The notes under the pieces were generated by a model that was given only the letters and a program-made list of their open reading frames with translations, was not told the origin of the DNA and did no database searches. This document shows, piece by piece, positions 45,601-57,629 of a stretch of DNA of 64,000 nt (position 1 is its first letter; every line of letters begins with the position of its first letter). The position numbers and the translations under genes are program-made. Source of the stretch: Hsuehochloa calcarea. Lineage: Eukaryota; Streptophyta; Magnoliopsida; Poales; Poaceae. The stretch is taken from NCBI GenBank assembly GCA_036346395.1, contig CM070599.1, positions 6,935,232-6,999,231 of the forward strand, given 5' to 3'.

Positions 45601-47174
45601 GCAATAGCCATGTGCATCTTTGGGAGGTGGCGGCGACACCTAAGGTGGCCTGTGCCGACGGTTCGTCGGAGAGGAGCGGCGGCGTACATACGGTAATGGT
45701 GCATGCGCGCAATAAAGCTCCGCAAAGGTCCAACAGTGGGTGCCTGGGGTTCTAAGTACTACCTGAAGGTCGAGCTGCGGCAGTGGAGGTCAGTGCTTGC
45801 TCGGCGACGACAATGGCTTATGGCGGCGGTGCGGTTCAAAGTGGAGGGGAAAATCCTGCGAAGACTAGAGCGAGTGAAGGCTCATGATGACTCAGGACCA
45901 TTAGAGAATGCTAAAGAAGCAAGCAATCGGTTAATGGCTTACCAGAGAAAGGTGGGAGACGAAGAGTTTGGATTTCGACCTATTTGGTTCAATCCTCAAA
46001 TTCACGGGTTCCTGGCGTGCATTGCACAAATTAGTTTAGGGGAACTCATACTCGAGCTCAAAGACATGAGGTGACGTGCGGGAGTTAGCAAGTATCTTAC
46101 CGGAGATGAAGATAGAGAAGTGGTGTCCTCGGGTGCAAGCTCTGGGCGTGAACCGGAGCTGAGGAAGACACAGTCGTGTTCCGGGGGCTACAAGCAACAC
46201 CAAAGCTGAGGCTTAGCGACAATGGAAATGGCACCGAAGATAGCAAAGATGGGGGTCGGGAGCTCGAAACTTATGCGGGAATGGCGCTGGGTTGGGCGTC
46301 CCTCTCCTCGGTCAACAGAGGAGAAGTGAGGGGGTAGAGAGAGCTGGGAGACAGGTTATAGTCGACAACTGGACGGAGTAGAGGCGGCGTTAGCTACGAA
46401 AACTCGAGGACGGGTCAGCTTGGGCGGTGCGGTCACGACGGTGACGAAGCTCCGCAGAGGACGCACGGCATGTGGCGCTCGACTTCTGCGCGAGTGCCAA
46501 CGCGAGGGAGAAGACAGGTTCGACAGGTGGGACCTAGTGGCAAAGAGAGAGAGCGAAGGAACGAGCGGGCGCGCGCGGGCCCGCGCGCGGGAGATCGGCC
46601 GTTGGATCTGGATCGGAGGGTCAGCATCCGAGAGGGTTTGGTTGGGACGGCTCGCCAAGTGACTCGGTCGGACTACTGTGTATTGGGTTTGAGCCCGAGG
46701 AATAGTGCTCCCAATTGACCAGATTTGAATTTTAAACCTCTAAGTTTGACTGGCCTTCAAAAATAGAGATTAAATTCATAAAAATATGAAATTAATCAGA
46801 GGGGTTCCTAGGGCAACCTAGGACTAACAAAAAATTGGAAATTCAATTGTTCATCATTTATTTGGTATATTTCAAATTCCCAAAAGCATACGTTGAAAAT
46901 AGAGTTTGAATTTTCTGTGGATCAGGTTAGATTCCAAAAATTTGGGAAAAATTATATTAATTCATGTTAATTAATATAGTAATTGAATACATTATTTCCA
47001 GAGCATGATCATAAGTTTTTGATATTGTTTCCTTTATGATTTATTGTTGTAAGTGCATATTGAAATATTTGGATAGGATTTTCCTAGTACAAAGTATAAT
47101 TCAAATGCTTAAAAATATGATGCATGCTAATGAGATGCATAGTAATCCTCTTTATTAAATTTGGGGATGTGACA
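42654..47174 (-). mobile_element. Solo LTR H (4.5 kb)
   Basis: Minus-oriented: starts TGTCACATCCCC at 47174 and ends ...GGGGGTCCTCACA at 42654, with CTAGA on both sides. The GGCCGGTCGACC module with TGTAATA lies near 43018-43045, and an inverted match to the A/B LTR landmark (GGCATACCTAAGGAAG) near 43695. GC-rich promoter-side part at 45190-46660. No internal domain. Open frames inside (for example 45703-46074) are not supported as genes. Confidence 0.85.
46570..46589. repeat. Perfect 20-base GC palindrome
   Basis: CGCGCGCGGGCCCGCGCGCG reads the same on both strands. It lies in the GC-rich part of LTR H. Confidence 0.9.
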
Positions 47175-48110
47175 CTAGAGCACGGGATGGCACAGATAAT
47201 GCGAAGAGAAACCCTCTAGAATGGCCGAAACGACAGTGGTGGCACACGTCCCAAAATGGAGATCGAGACTCTTGGTGCTTGAGCTTGAATGAGGAGGAGA
47301 AAAGGGAAGGGAAAGTGCAGAGTGGTGAGGAAAGAAGAAAATGGAGCTTAGGGTGGCTTTATATAGACGGAGGGGCAGCGAAAAGCGAGGGAGAGTCTGC
47401 GAACCATTGGGAAAGGTGGTGGAGCGCTCGAAGCCGTATGGACAGGAGTGGACAAGCTGGGGCAAGAGATGGGCGCAGAGATCGGAGATGTGACTGGGAC
47501 TTGATGGCGATGGTTGACTGCCAAAACCGAGGCGGTAGGGGAAACCGCGGGCACGTGGCATAAGCTTGCGAGAATGCATTGGTGAGGAGAGGCGTGAGGT
47601 GGACGAAGCTCCCTACTTGCAGGGCCCACCTACCAGCGAGAGGTGAGAGAGTGAATTATGTGTTTTGTTTTGTATTTCGGTTAATTTATTTTTCAAATTT
47701 TTATACTTTCCCATATGAAGTCCAAATTTTATGATTTTTTTGTGGCTTCTAACCTAATGTAGTTCCTTTAGTAAAATTTTAAGGAGTTTATCTCCTCTGT
47801 GATTTTCTCAAAAATTCTGACAAATTTCTGTTCTGATGTATTTGTATTGTCATTCTTAAATAAAAATTTATATAATTTGTTGTTAGATTTTTACCTGAGT
47901 AATTATGCTCAAAATAATTCTCACTTTTATTTTTATTTTGTTTTAACCACCTTTTATTTTTAGTGCATATTTGTTTGTATTTCATGATTTGTCTTTATAC
48001 AAAAGTCAAAATTCAAACTTGTGTATGTTTTCATATGTAATATGATCAAAGTATTTTTCCTAATGCATTTATAATACATATTCCCAAAATATAGATTTTG
48101 GGATGTTACA

Positions 48111-50038
48111 CCAAGCACTATGCACATGGACCTAGTCAATGACAGGTAGGCTCCACATGTTAGATTAATGAAAATCAGAAGAAAATAGAAAAGCCGCTTT
48201 TAGTTATGAGGAAATACGTTTTCTTTATGGCAAAGCGTAAACCTCAGTGAGTTCAAAGAAGAATACGTATTTTTATTGGAAAGCGTAAACCTCAATAGAA
48301 CGTAGAACAGAATACAATTTCTTTGATGGAAAGTGTAAAACCCAGAAAGATGCCGTCGACGTCATCTTTTCTTTTTCAGGATTTTTCAAATCGAACCAAA
48401 TTGAAACTTTAATAACTTTTGCATAAAAGCTCCAAATGAGATGATTATTTTTTATAAATTCATCTAAAATCAAGCTCTACCAGAATATAAAAAAAATTGT
48501 ATTTTTTACTGTTGAAATTATTTTGCATTATTTAATTGGTTTGCAGCTCTTTTCATTAGACGTTGATTGTTCGAATGATATTTTCGACAACCCTCCATCC
48601 TCCTATTCAGAACAAGCAGAGCAAGGTAAGCACCCCCTTTGATCATGTTGATCCTATAATTTTAATTACTATACTTTGTTTTCATAAATCTATTATGCAT
48701 GCGTGTATGTTTATATGAAATTGTTATGTTTGGGATAGCGGCACTTCTAAATCCTATTCTATGCATGTATCTCCATGAAATATTGACATCCTTACTATTG
48801 TAGCTATTAGGTTATGCGTTAGGCAATATATAATGTCAAATTGAGATTTTTGAGTGCCAATATCGCACAAAAGTTATAAAAAGGACAATATGATAAACAT
48901 GAATTTGGGAGATTTCTAAAAAATGTCCAGAGGTGTGTATCTCTGTTAGTTTGTACAAAAATAAAAAAAATCAAAACCTAGTTTTCAACGTGGGCGAATT
49001 ATATTATATTATGAGAAGAGTGATGGGTGTACCTCACTAGTAGATATGGGGAGATTATCGCCTTGGTTAATTAAAGACCGAATGCTGGTGCTATCAATCT
49101 AAGCCTAAGCGTACAACCATATATCATGGTATGAGACGACCTTAGATAATTAAGTCATTGAAAACTAGCATTGCACGTTAGTAGACATTAGTAGTAAGGG
49201 CATGACCAGATGTAGGCATGTCCGAATGGGATCCCTTCATCGAGGCATTGGGCACTAAGACGGGGGTGTACCCGGGGTGAAGTGAGGGTATTCATTCGTT
49301 GGGCTAGTACAAAGATAGTACTAGATGATGTAAAGGCTTCGACACGTGCCCTAGACTACTTACGGAAGGTTGTGAGCGGTGGTATCGACGGATGTCAAAC
49401 AAAGTAGAGAATTCGTGTGCTGTGGGTAAAGTTGTACCATTTTGCAGAGTGTAAGTCTATTTCAATAGTCATGCTCGCGGTTATGAGCGTGCCTAGTGCG
49501 GTCACATTGGGTATAGACTTGATTTTCTCAAAAATGGTTTCGTTGGAAAACATGGGAAATATTTTGTCGGGTTAGAACTGAGTTAAGTGTTATGTCTATG
49601 GCTGAAAATGAAATATTGCTCGTAGCCGAGGTGGGTTGCGAATTGTTGTTATTATTCATTCAATTACTTACTAACTGTCTTGTAGATATTTAACTGCTTT
49701 TAACTCCTATTGCAAAATACTATGTATGGATATTGCAAATAAAACTTGCTTTAAGAAAACATTTAGATGGGCATACCTCTGGAATTTATTTACTTTTATC
49801 ATTCTATTTCCACTGCTACTTTTGCTACTCTGTTGATACATGCTTTTATTTAGCCAGTTGGCTTGTGTTGTAATAACTTCTAACCATTTAAGTTAAGTAC
49901 CTCCAATTGCTTTATTTTGCATGCATGAATCTATGGATGTGAATGCCAATGTTGTGATTGTGTGTACTATTCACTGATAATGGAACTAGTACGATACACA
50001 CATGAGGTCTTAGCGTATTCAACACCTGGGGTCCGATA
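48111..50038 (+). repeat. LTR J, 3' part
   Basis: Plus-oriented relative of LTRs G and I: AAAGCGTAAACC motifs (48233-48335), a TTTAGCCAGTTGGC block with TGTAATAAC near 49848-49878, and the end ACACCTGGGGTCCGATA at 50038 (CA mutated to TA). It starts exactly where LTR G ends. Confidence 0.65.
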
Positions 50039-50374
50039 GAAATGAAAATGGGCCAAGGGTTAGATTCGGCCCACTAGCCTTCCAGCATTTTTAAATATGT
50101 TTGTTTTCAAAAATACCAAAAATTAGAAAATGCCAAGAAAAATAGGAAATGAATTTGGAAAAATTATAGAAAATTATGTAAAATATTTCCAAGCACAAGG
50201 AACCCAAATAAAATAGTTTTGACATTAATTGATATTTTGATTATTCACATTAAATCATTCTGACATCTCAAATTCCCATTTAAGCTTTTTAAATTTAAAT
50301 AAAATTTGGTGAAATTTTCCAAAGGGCTAAACTTCTCAAGAAAGATTTTGAAACTCAAACATTGGGATGTTACA
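50039..50374 (-). repeat. LTR K, start-proximal fragment
   Basis: Minus-oriented start TGTAACATCCCAATG at 50374 with AT-rich LTR sequence behind it. J appears to be inserted in K; the remainder of K was not located. Confidence 0.5.
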
Positions 50375-51480
50375 CTATATGTAGACATTGCTTTTTTTTG
50401 GAGAGTACAAGGCGGGTGCACACCCTCAAACACACCGCACTGACACTATGAACGCACACACTCGTGTGCACGTCCCCTACACATGCTTGGAAATTATTGG
50501 AGGCACCCACCAAGGCATCATGGAGCGTGGGCACATACTTTCCTATTGAACGTACACGTGTGTATGTACTACTAAAATCGGTAGATACTAGCGTCAAGTA
50601 TAGGACATGAATAACACTAGTGGGCTAAGTGCACATCCACACGCCTAGCCATTTGACCATAGTCCAGCTTCCAATAGACATTCTTCTTTTTCACGTTCAT
50701 ATGCACTGACGCTCTACAGCTAATCTTCTACTTCACGGTGAAGACCCAGTTATTTATCGTTCTGTAGAGCCGCGCAAGAAAAAATGTTGTATATTAGTCC
50801 TAATTGAAGTTTCGATTTGGTTCCAAATCTTTACTACCAAATAAAAAAGTTATGAAGTCATTGAGATAACGCTGAAAAAATACTCCAGGCATCTACCTAT
50901 ATGGTGTCCAGGTAATGCCGAGTCGTAGTTGTGATAGTTAATCAAAGCCTACTATTAGTCATGCACTGAGATGAAGGCCTCCGAGTCTATGGCCACAAAA
51001 CATTGTGAGCCCACTGAATGCATAAAGATCAAAGTATATGTGGTAATACCCATGGAAAGTGATAGTTCAATTATGACACAAATACTTTCTCCTCGTGGGA
51101 TCCGTGCGATCAATGTTTTGCATCTTTGGATTACATGAAAACAATGTTATTGCATTTGTCATGCAAAATACTTTCATAACATTTTTCTTATATTTATCCT
51201 CGGCCTCTTGGTGGAGTGGTGGAGTTGTGGGTAAGGGTTTAAATTTTGATGCCCACCTATTACACACATATGAGTACGCTTCAGTAGAAATTTTGTGAAG
51301 TCACGGATTTATTTCTTACCTCTGTCTGTCTATCCTTGTGCGAAGGGAGCATACTCACGTGTGTTTATTTGTGGTGTGCGCGCGTGGGGTTTTCCTTGTA
51401 ATCGCAAAAAAACAACTTATATTTGTGGAGAGAAGAAATAGTTTATAATGTATTAAAGTATGTGTCGTGCTCTCAGTAGA
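50375..51480. other. Low-copy spacer with probable SINE or LINE remnants
   Basis: 50390-50560 read on minus is a GT-rich stretch ending in an A/T run (TGTACTCTCCAAAAAAAAG). 51205-51410 on plus has GGTGGAGTGGTGG and a GT-rich tail before CAAAAAAACAA. Both resemble the ends of plant non-LTR elements. No gene seen. Confidence 0.3.
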
Positions 51481-52039
51481 TAATCAAGGAAATATACGCT
51501 AGCTGACTAACTGCACAATATGGCAAGATTCTTATTCTCTGGAAACAATTTGTCAAAATCTTAAATTGGATATGAATTTTAGGTATGATTTTTTCTCTCC
51601 ATCTAAGCTATAATCTGTCTCCAGCAAATTAATATAAGGTATGGTATCATCATATAGGTAAAATAATAGTTTAACTAATATGAATTTAAGTTAAACAAAA
51701 ATCCCTCTTACAATTAAATTGCAGTATGTCTAGTTTGTATCCTTGTATAACAACTGGAAATCACATGGAACATATATTCATTGGTCATCACCAGGGAGTA
51801 TGGACCATGGGCATCTGATTTATTCTATACGAGTACAATGCTACATGCAACAGCACACGATAAGCTAAGATGATTTATACAAGACAACTACCACGTACAA
51901 TATCCAACTTATATTACATGTTACATTACACACATAACACAACTACAATTTATTGTAGAAGTTGCTAATATGATACTTAGTTCCTTCATGGATTACCAAG
52001 CTGGTGCCCAGGCCATGGTCCTTTGGTATTAGTTCATCA
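51481..52039. other. AT-rich 3' flank of secreted-peptide gene 1
   Basis: No coding frame. It probably includes the 3' untranslated region of the minus-strand gene at 52040-52402. Confidence 0.4.
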
Positions 52040-52402
52040 TTATGGTTTGTTCAGCTGGTTGTTGTGGATGATCCTTCGATACTGATCCACTGATATATCA
52101 TGGTGTGAGTCTGTGGTAGTGGCAGTACTCATCGGGGTGTAGGATGTAGCAGCCCCTCCAGTATCAGCGTTTGTGCTTTCGGCATTGTTGCTCACAGCTC
52201 CTAGATTGGTGGTGCTAGTTGCCTGTCCTGATAAACCACTAAGTGATGGAGTCATTCCGCTGACAGCTAGTTTGCGTTCTTCTTTCAGTCCTTTGCGTGA
52301 GAAAGCCACTTGGTTCTGGTTTGTTCCTCCCTCCACAACAGTGTAAGAGAACAGAATTACCAAGCTAAGTACTAGGAGCTGAATGGTGTGTTTCCTCGCC
52401 AT
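52040..52402 (-). CDS. Small secreted peptide precursor 1 (120 codons)
   Basis: Residues 1-25 (MARKHTIQLLVLSLVILFSY...) form a classic signal peptide, so the product should enter the secretory pathway. The rest is polar, rich in Ser, Thr, Asn and Gly, without Cys. A basic EERKL stands at 41-45, and the end carries DSHHDISVDQYRR (98-110), which resembles DSNRFISPKEYRN in the gene at 59757-60053. This layout (signal, variable middle, conserved tail) is that of plant peptide-hormone precursors; I do not recognise a known family and assign no function. A TATA box near 53349-53358 and splice signals (GTAAGTG at 53294, TTCAG at 52410) suggest a leader intron of about 885 bases. The ATG follows the acceptor by eight bases. 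Confidence 0.62.
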   Translation of the reverse strand: MARKHTIQLLVLSLVILFSYTVVEGGTNQNQVAFSRKGLKEERKLAVSGMTPSLSGLSGQATSTTNLGAVSNNAESTNADTGGAATSYTPMSTATTTDSHHDISVDQYRRIIHNNQLNKP

Positions 52403-52409
52403 TTTTTCG

Positions 52410-53294
52410 CTGAATGAATTTACATAATTTTCACTTTATTTTGAACACTATTTAATTGAATAGAGATCAAAATAAAGTGTAAATAAGTTACTTAAATGCA
52501 CCTAAACAAAACTATGCTACAAGAATATCAACAAAACAAATCAAACTAGACAGGAGAGAGGATTATAGGCACATAAAATATTCAAAAGAGTGCATACAAA
52601 TGCAGAGGTTTTAAAATATATAAAAATAGGAACTACAAAGAAGTTATTAAGACTGCCAAATAAAGACAATGATCAATCAACCAGAGTGTAGAAAATCTTG
52701 AATGGACTTCTAAGGGAGTAACAATCCTATTAGTTCCAACAAAAAAAAATTAGTATGTTGGTTCGTAGTTATAGACAAGTATAATTGCATTGTCTATCAT
52801 TCAAAATAATTGAACAACATGTATAACGAATGTCTCTGTTTCACGGAAAGTGCTAGGGAAATATTTATTAATTTATTATTATTATAAACCCTTTTGCACA
52901 CAAGATTAAGTCAAATACACAGAAAAAATTGAAATAGCTATCACTCTAGACCAATGATTTATAAATTCATTATGCTCATCTTTCTGTGCCAAAAACCATG
53001 AACAACTCTTCTTACTTATCAGAAACACACATATTGCATTGTTTCTAATCAAAAGTATAGTATCTGTTATTGGTTTTTCTTGTCTACATCTTCTATTTCA
53101 TTACAGAATAAATTTATTTACATGACAGACAACAATCTGGATGCTTTCTAAAGTTGAAGTCCAATGGAAATGAAACCTATGGAAACTAAATTAGTTAAAA
53201 CTTATTAACTGAGACTAAACTGCCAACATATAAGAAAGTCATCATATCGACATGGGAAGATATCAGTCATGGGAAGAAGATTATGAACACTTAC
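52410..53294 (-). other. Candidate 5' leader intron of peptide gene 1
   Basis: Donor ATGTAAGTG (first intron base 53294) and acceptor ATTCAG (52410-52411), next to the ATG. It includes a segment at about 53115-53140 (TTTACATGACAGACAACAATC) also seen near 54910 and 58860. Confidence 0.4.
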
Positions 53295-53348
53295 ATAGTA
53301 GCAAGCAACTTCCAGGTAGCAAGTATATTTATGTGAGGAGGGGTTAAC

Positions 53349-53358
53349 ATATATATAG
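53349..53358 (-). promoter_or_regulatory. Predicted TATA box of peptide gene 1
   Basis: CTATATATAT on minus, placing the start near 53325, about 30 bases before the candidate donor site. Confidence 0.45.
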
Positions 53359-53399
53359 AAGAAAGACTCATTGCTATAGCCGGACGATAAATATATTAA

Positions 53400-53890
53400 T
53401 CTCGCATATCGGATAGTGAATGTTGGCCACGCGCACTTTTAGACGATTAAAAATCGTAGAGCACCCATCGAACAATTTTGACATGTCCGACACGCACTAA
53501 AGTGGATGACATAATTTGCCGCCAATAACAAGAAAATGACTGAATGGCACACTTACCGAACACCTACTTTGGATCGCCGGAGTTATTGGGAAATTTCTTA
53601 TATTCATCATATGGGATATCCTTTTTGTGTAGATAAAATTATTCAAAAATATGTAAATTTCTCGTTATTGTGAACGATATATGTATGATTGATTAACTCT
53701 TTTGCCAAAAAGATGAACAAAACATCATAGTTTTTCAAACCTAGTTAGGTATATGTTTTCTGCTGTTATTCATAAGTATTTGTGATTGTCCATTATTCAT
53801 CTTCTGAAGAAAAATCAATTGCTGATTCTATTCCACTGAATGATGATGATTCGCCAACATAGTCTAGGAGTAGATCCCCAGTCCTAGACT
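53400..53890 (-). repeat. Upstream module, copy 1
   Basis: Contains ATGACTGAATGGCAC then TTACCGAACAC (53536-53571), and CCTAGTTAGG...TCTGAAGAAAAATCA (53738-53818). The same motifs in the same order occur at 57630-58080; the second part also occurs at 55440-55570. Confidence 0.65.
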
Positions 53891-54660
53891 GGACCTTTCT
53901 TTTCCTTATCAACTTTAGTCAAGTATTGCAGAACAGCATGATCCCAAAATCTAATGTTTCTAGCATCTTCCAAACTAAAACTTACTCATAACATTAATAC
54001 TCTGGTATATGACAGGAAATATTACCAAATGAACATTACTTGTGCATGTCAACACAACCTTCTAGCTACGTACTCAAGCTACACCAAAGGTTGTAATTGT
54101 CTTCTAGTATCAAATGGATGTTTGCATACCAATTAACAAATGGGAAATGTTTTTTATCCACTGTGAACCCATAAATAACTGATATGTTAGCTGGTGATAG
54201 CTAGATCGAAACACAACTAAGCATAAAAAGAGCATAAAATATGCCGTCATTCTTAAGCTAATTGCAAGCTTATATAGTTATATGTATATGTATATCTATA
54301 CTTTCTTGGATAATTGACACATATATACAGCCCTGCTCATAAATTCTTCTCAATTGCTAACTAGCTTACTCCATGGAAGACCTCTGGGGCTAAGCTAGTA
54401 TTCACAGCATGCATCTTCCGTTTTTCTTTGTGCTAGCTAGTGGTTATGTATGGAGAATGCAGCTGGATATATAACATCATAAGTTAGATAGTTCCATGAT
54501 AGATATATTCCATATATTTATATATGATGATACAGAAACTTTAGGAAGTTCTGAAATAAAAAAGTCGAGAAGAAGTTAACCTCAAAAAAAGTATTCATAG
54601 CAACGCAAATGATTTTGTTGAGCACATATACTGTGCCATTCAGCAACAACGAATAAACAG
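53891..54660. other. AT-rich spacer
   Basis: No supported gene. Short frames such as 53954-54136 have no features of a protein. Confidence 0.4.
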
Positions 54661-55262
54661 CTAGCTAGACAGACTTATCCAAAGTTTCAGCACTAAAGTC
54701 GATGAATCAACAGCAGGGCTGCAGGCCGTGGCTTTCTGCTCCATGGATTGCTTGTCCATGTAGTATTCGAACGACATTCGTCTGCATGCTTGGCATTGTC
54801 GAGAAGTTGCAGGTTTTGCAGCGACTTGATTGACCGGATGGGCTACGAATGGATTCATGGGAATTGAAATAGACCAAACAGTACCTAGCAAGGGGAATTG
54901 ATGCAGAACGGAAACTTTATTCTGTAGACAACATTGCCTGACATGCCAGTATATTTCTCATTGCATGTACTAGAGGTTTGGCTACAGAGATAGATGGAAT
55001 CATAACTTACCGATATGTATTCCTCTTATTCCGAGGTGTCTGGCAGATTTCTGTACGTACCCTCATGGAATTAGCAGACAGCATCAGCTGTGCTTGTGAT
55101 GTACATCAACCTTTCCTAATTTTGAAGTAAGGTACACCACAAATTCAGCTAAGCTAGCTAGGCATGCATGCCAGCTAGAAAGGTTCATATATAGCTGATG
55201 AGACAAAATCATCTCTAACCACGCCACACCCAGCCTGTAACTTTTCTTTTCGTATATAAATT
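54661..55262 (-). other. Gene-like remnant between the two peptide genes
   Basis: TATA-like sequence at 55252-55260, a perfect donor CGGTAAGT with intron start near 55010, and a CTTTATTCTGTAGACAACATTGCC segment (54910) related to positions 53115 and 58860. A 76-codon frame (54891-54661) has no signal peptide and lacks the conserved tail. It may be a decayed member of the same gene group or a non-coding transcript. Confidence 0.3.
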
Positions 55263-55439
55263 GCACTTGTGCTTCCTAGTTAAGTAGACCTTATCTTTTA
55301 TGCTATTTGTTGGCACTTGGTACTCTACGTGACTAATTTACAAGACTCCAGCTTGAACTTTTATTCCAATAAGTGAAATAAATGTAGTAAAATGTTGCTG
55401 CGCATTTTATTTAATTAATATCCAAAACACATCATGGTT

Positions 55440-55570
55440 TTGGCAAACCTACCTAGCTATTTCTATGCTGCTATTCAAAAGTAATTATTTCTTATTGGGA
55501 AATATTCCTCCTGAAGAAAGATCAGCCGCTATCACTAGTCCACTAAATATGAGATCATGATTTGCTAGCG
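55440..55570 (-). repeat. Upstream module, copy 2 (partial)
   Basis: CCTACCTAGCTATTTCTATGC, TCCTCCTGAAGAAAGATCAG and CTAAATATGAGATCATGATTT match the second half of copies 1 and 3. Confidence 0.6.
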
Positions 55571-55879
55571 TAGTCTACAAAGACACATCAAGTTTTAGGT
55601 TGCCCTTTTTTCTCTTGTAAATATCATAAGATATATCAGACCACTATGGTAATCAATAATCAATCCATTTTTAGCTTATCTGACAGAAACCAAATTAAAT
55701 TTAATCTCAGAGTATATGCAACAGCATATATACATACTTAGATGTTATTTTGCGCTTTCAAATAATTGTTGTTCTATCAACCAGATATATAAACTCGTGA
55801 ACAATTTGATATTAATTGTTGGATAGTGCAATGCATGCACGTTTATATAATAAATAGAGAAGGTTTCGTTCTTTTTTGA

Positions 55880-56320
55880 CTTACACCAGATCACTTGGAA
55901 GCACTGTGGGACAAAAGGAGAATGGAAGCATCTTGGGCACACATGCCCATCTTTGCAGTGGAAACCAATTCTTGGCAGCAGGGAAGGTGGAGGAAGGTCT
56001 CCTTTTCAGCTTGTGGTTTAGTCGTGGTATTTTACACGGCTGTCGACTATGGGACAATCATCATTTTGGTGACGGGAAATATATCCGTGACAGTTTTTGC
56101 TGAATGGAAATCGAAGGGAATAGGTCAAGCCCAAACCAGATGACAGGAAATTTCGCTGGCGGTAGCCGTCAGGGTTTACCATCAGGAATTTTTTTTTATG
56201 TCACTCTACTCCTGAGAGTTCCTTGTCGTGAATATATTTCCTGACGAATTTTAGCCTATTCCTCACGGTTTTTGACCATCAATAAATATTTGGATTTTGG
56301 TAGCGACATACAAGGTGGTT
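55880..56320. mobile_element. Probable non-autonomous DNA transposon with CCTGACGG motifs
   Basis: Short motifs in both orientations (TGACAGGAAATTTC, CCGTCAGG, TTTCCTGACG, CCTCACGG) crowd 56080-56280, as in subterminal regions of CACTA-type elements. Ends were not defined. The overlapping frames (55876-56143) are not supported as genes. Confidence 0.35.
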
Positions 56321-56394
56321 ATTTTGATTTAATTTATAATTAGTAGAAAACATGAAGTGTATGAAAACAATATTCATTTTCATTTTTTTATTGA

Positions 56395-56690
56395 TACGGA
56401 AGTTCTGAGGCAGACTACTTTATCTTCCTCATAAAGCTTTCGAGGCAGCTTCATTTGCCTCAGGAGGCTTCCAAGGCAACTTGTTTGGTTTGCCTTGATT
56501 TGCTTTCTAAGAAAATATTGAGTCCCCTTATTTAGTTTGCCTCGGAAAGCTTCTGAGGTATCTTGTTAGCCTCAAAATATGTTTTGTGACAAGTGATTCT
56601 GAGGCAAGCATCGCCTGCCTCAGAATGTCTTTAAAGGCTGCTTTTGCTTGCGTCCGTAGATCGAGGCCAATGTCTGTTGGTGGAATCACA
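56395..56690. repeat. TTCTGAGGCA / TGCCTCAGAA dispersed short-repeat cluster
   Basis: About ten copies of a 9-10 base motif and its complement in 300 bases (GTTCTGAGGCAG, TTTGCCTCAGG, TTGCCTCGG, TTCTGAGGTA, TTCTGAGGCAAG, TGCCTCAGAA). Resembles the transposase-binding subterminal region of a CACTA element; no terminal CACTA motif was found. Confidence 0.6.
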
Positions 56691-57600
56691 AGGCATCGTT
56701 GATTCCCTCACCCTTTGCTTGACCTAGTACACCGTAGTTCCGTTGGCTACTTGTGATCCAATTATTGAAATAGGATTTGTTTAATTAGTTTGCTTATGTG
56801 TTGTACAAACATTCGTACGAATGAGGACAACCGGAGTGTGATTGGTGCCAAGCTGCCTCCTGTCTTTTTTGTGCCAGCTTTTTACCATATAAAAATAGCT
56901 TTGAAACAAGAGCCATTCATTAATTCTCTGATCTAAGGCCTAGATATGAGCTAATGCAACCTCTGTCGTAAACGCAGAGGATCTGCATCGGCACCAGATA
57001 AATCAAATGCACCAATCCTTCCGGTTGATCTTGATTTCTCTTCTTGTTTTTTTTTATTAACATTATTTCTAGATCACCACAGTTAATCCAAGCCTGCATT
57101 ATCCATTGCTAGCTTATCCATGTGTCTATATTTTAGTTTTCATATTTTAATCATTATGTTTGCAGTTTACTTTTTATTTTATATTTCCATGACATTATGG
57201 GACTTCACTCTCCTCCTCTCAATGTAAGCTATGTCCAAAATCTGGACGTTTTGTCATAATATTTTCAACGAACTATACCTTTTAATATTTAATTGTCTCA
57301 CAATTTTGATAAATTTTCGTTTATGCAATTACTAAAAACTATCTTATTATGCTTGCCCGTTTTATTTTTCTATTAACAAATAAAATTTATGCTTAGCATG
57401 CATCTACCTTTGATTAGTATACTCACATTTGATCTCATAATGAAAATTAAAAAGAACTCATGGGAAATAAAATTACTTCAACATAATTAAGCACCGAAAC
57501 TATACTATAGGAATTAAAGAATATATCAAGAAGGAAGAGTAAAATGTTAGTGTTTATCCATGCAAAAGAGAGTAGCTGCAAGGAATCATTGTTGTCATCA
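56691..57600. other. AT-rich spacer
   Basis: No supported gene or structured repeat seen. Confidence 0.4.
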
Positions 57601-57629
57601 AAAGACAAAGATAACCATTGCACAACTAG

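Larger units (their letters stand above)
28702..48110 (-). mobile_element. Solo LTR G, split by nested insertions
   Basis: Minus-oriented LTR: starts TGTAACATCCCAAAATC at 48110 and ends ...CTGGGGGTTCGACA at 28702. Its own sequence is 28702-28848, 29137-31388, the non-F part of the duplicated block (38431-38894), about 42531-42653 and 47175-48110, together about 3.9 kb, a normal length for these LTRs. No internal domain was found. Flanks are CCAGT (left) and CCAAG (right), at best a decayed duplication. Confidence 0.7.

Noticed and set aside
45703..46074. 123-codon frame in LTR H
   Set aside because: Lies inside a solo LTR bounded by a CTAGA duplication; no known motif. A captured gene piece is possible but not supported.
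55876..56143. Overlapping 75- and 82-codon frames
   Set aside because: They coincide with transposon-like CCTGACGG motif sequence and have no recognisable domain.
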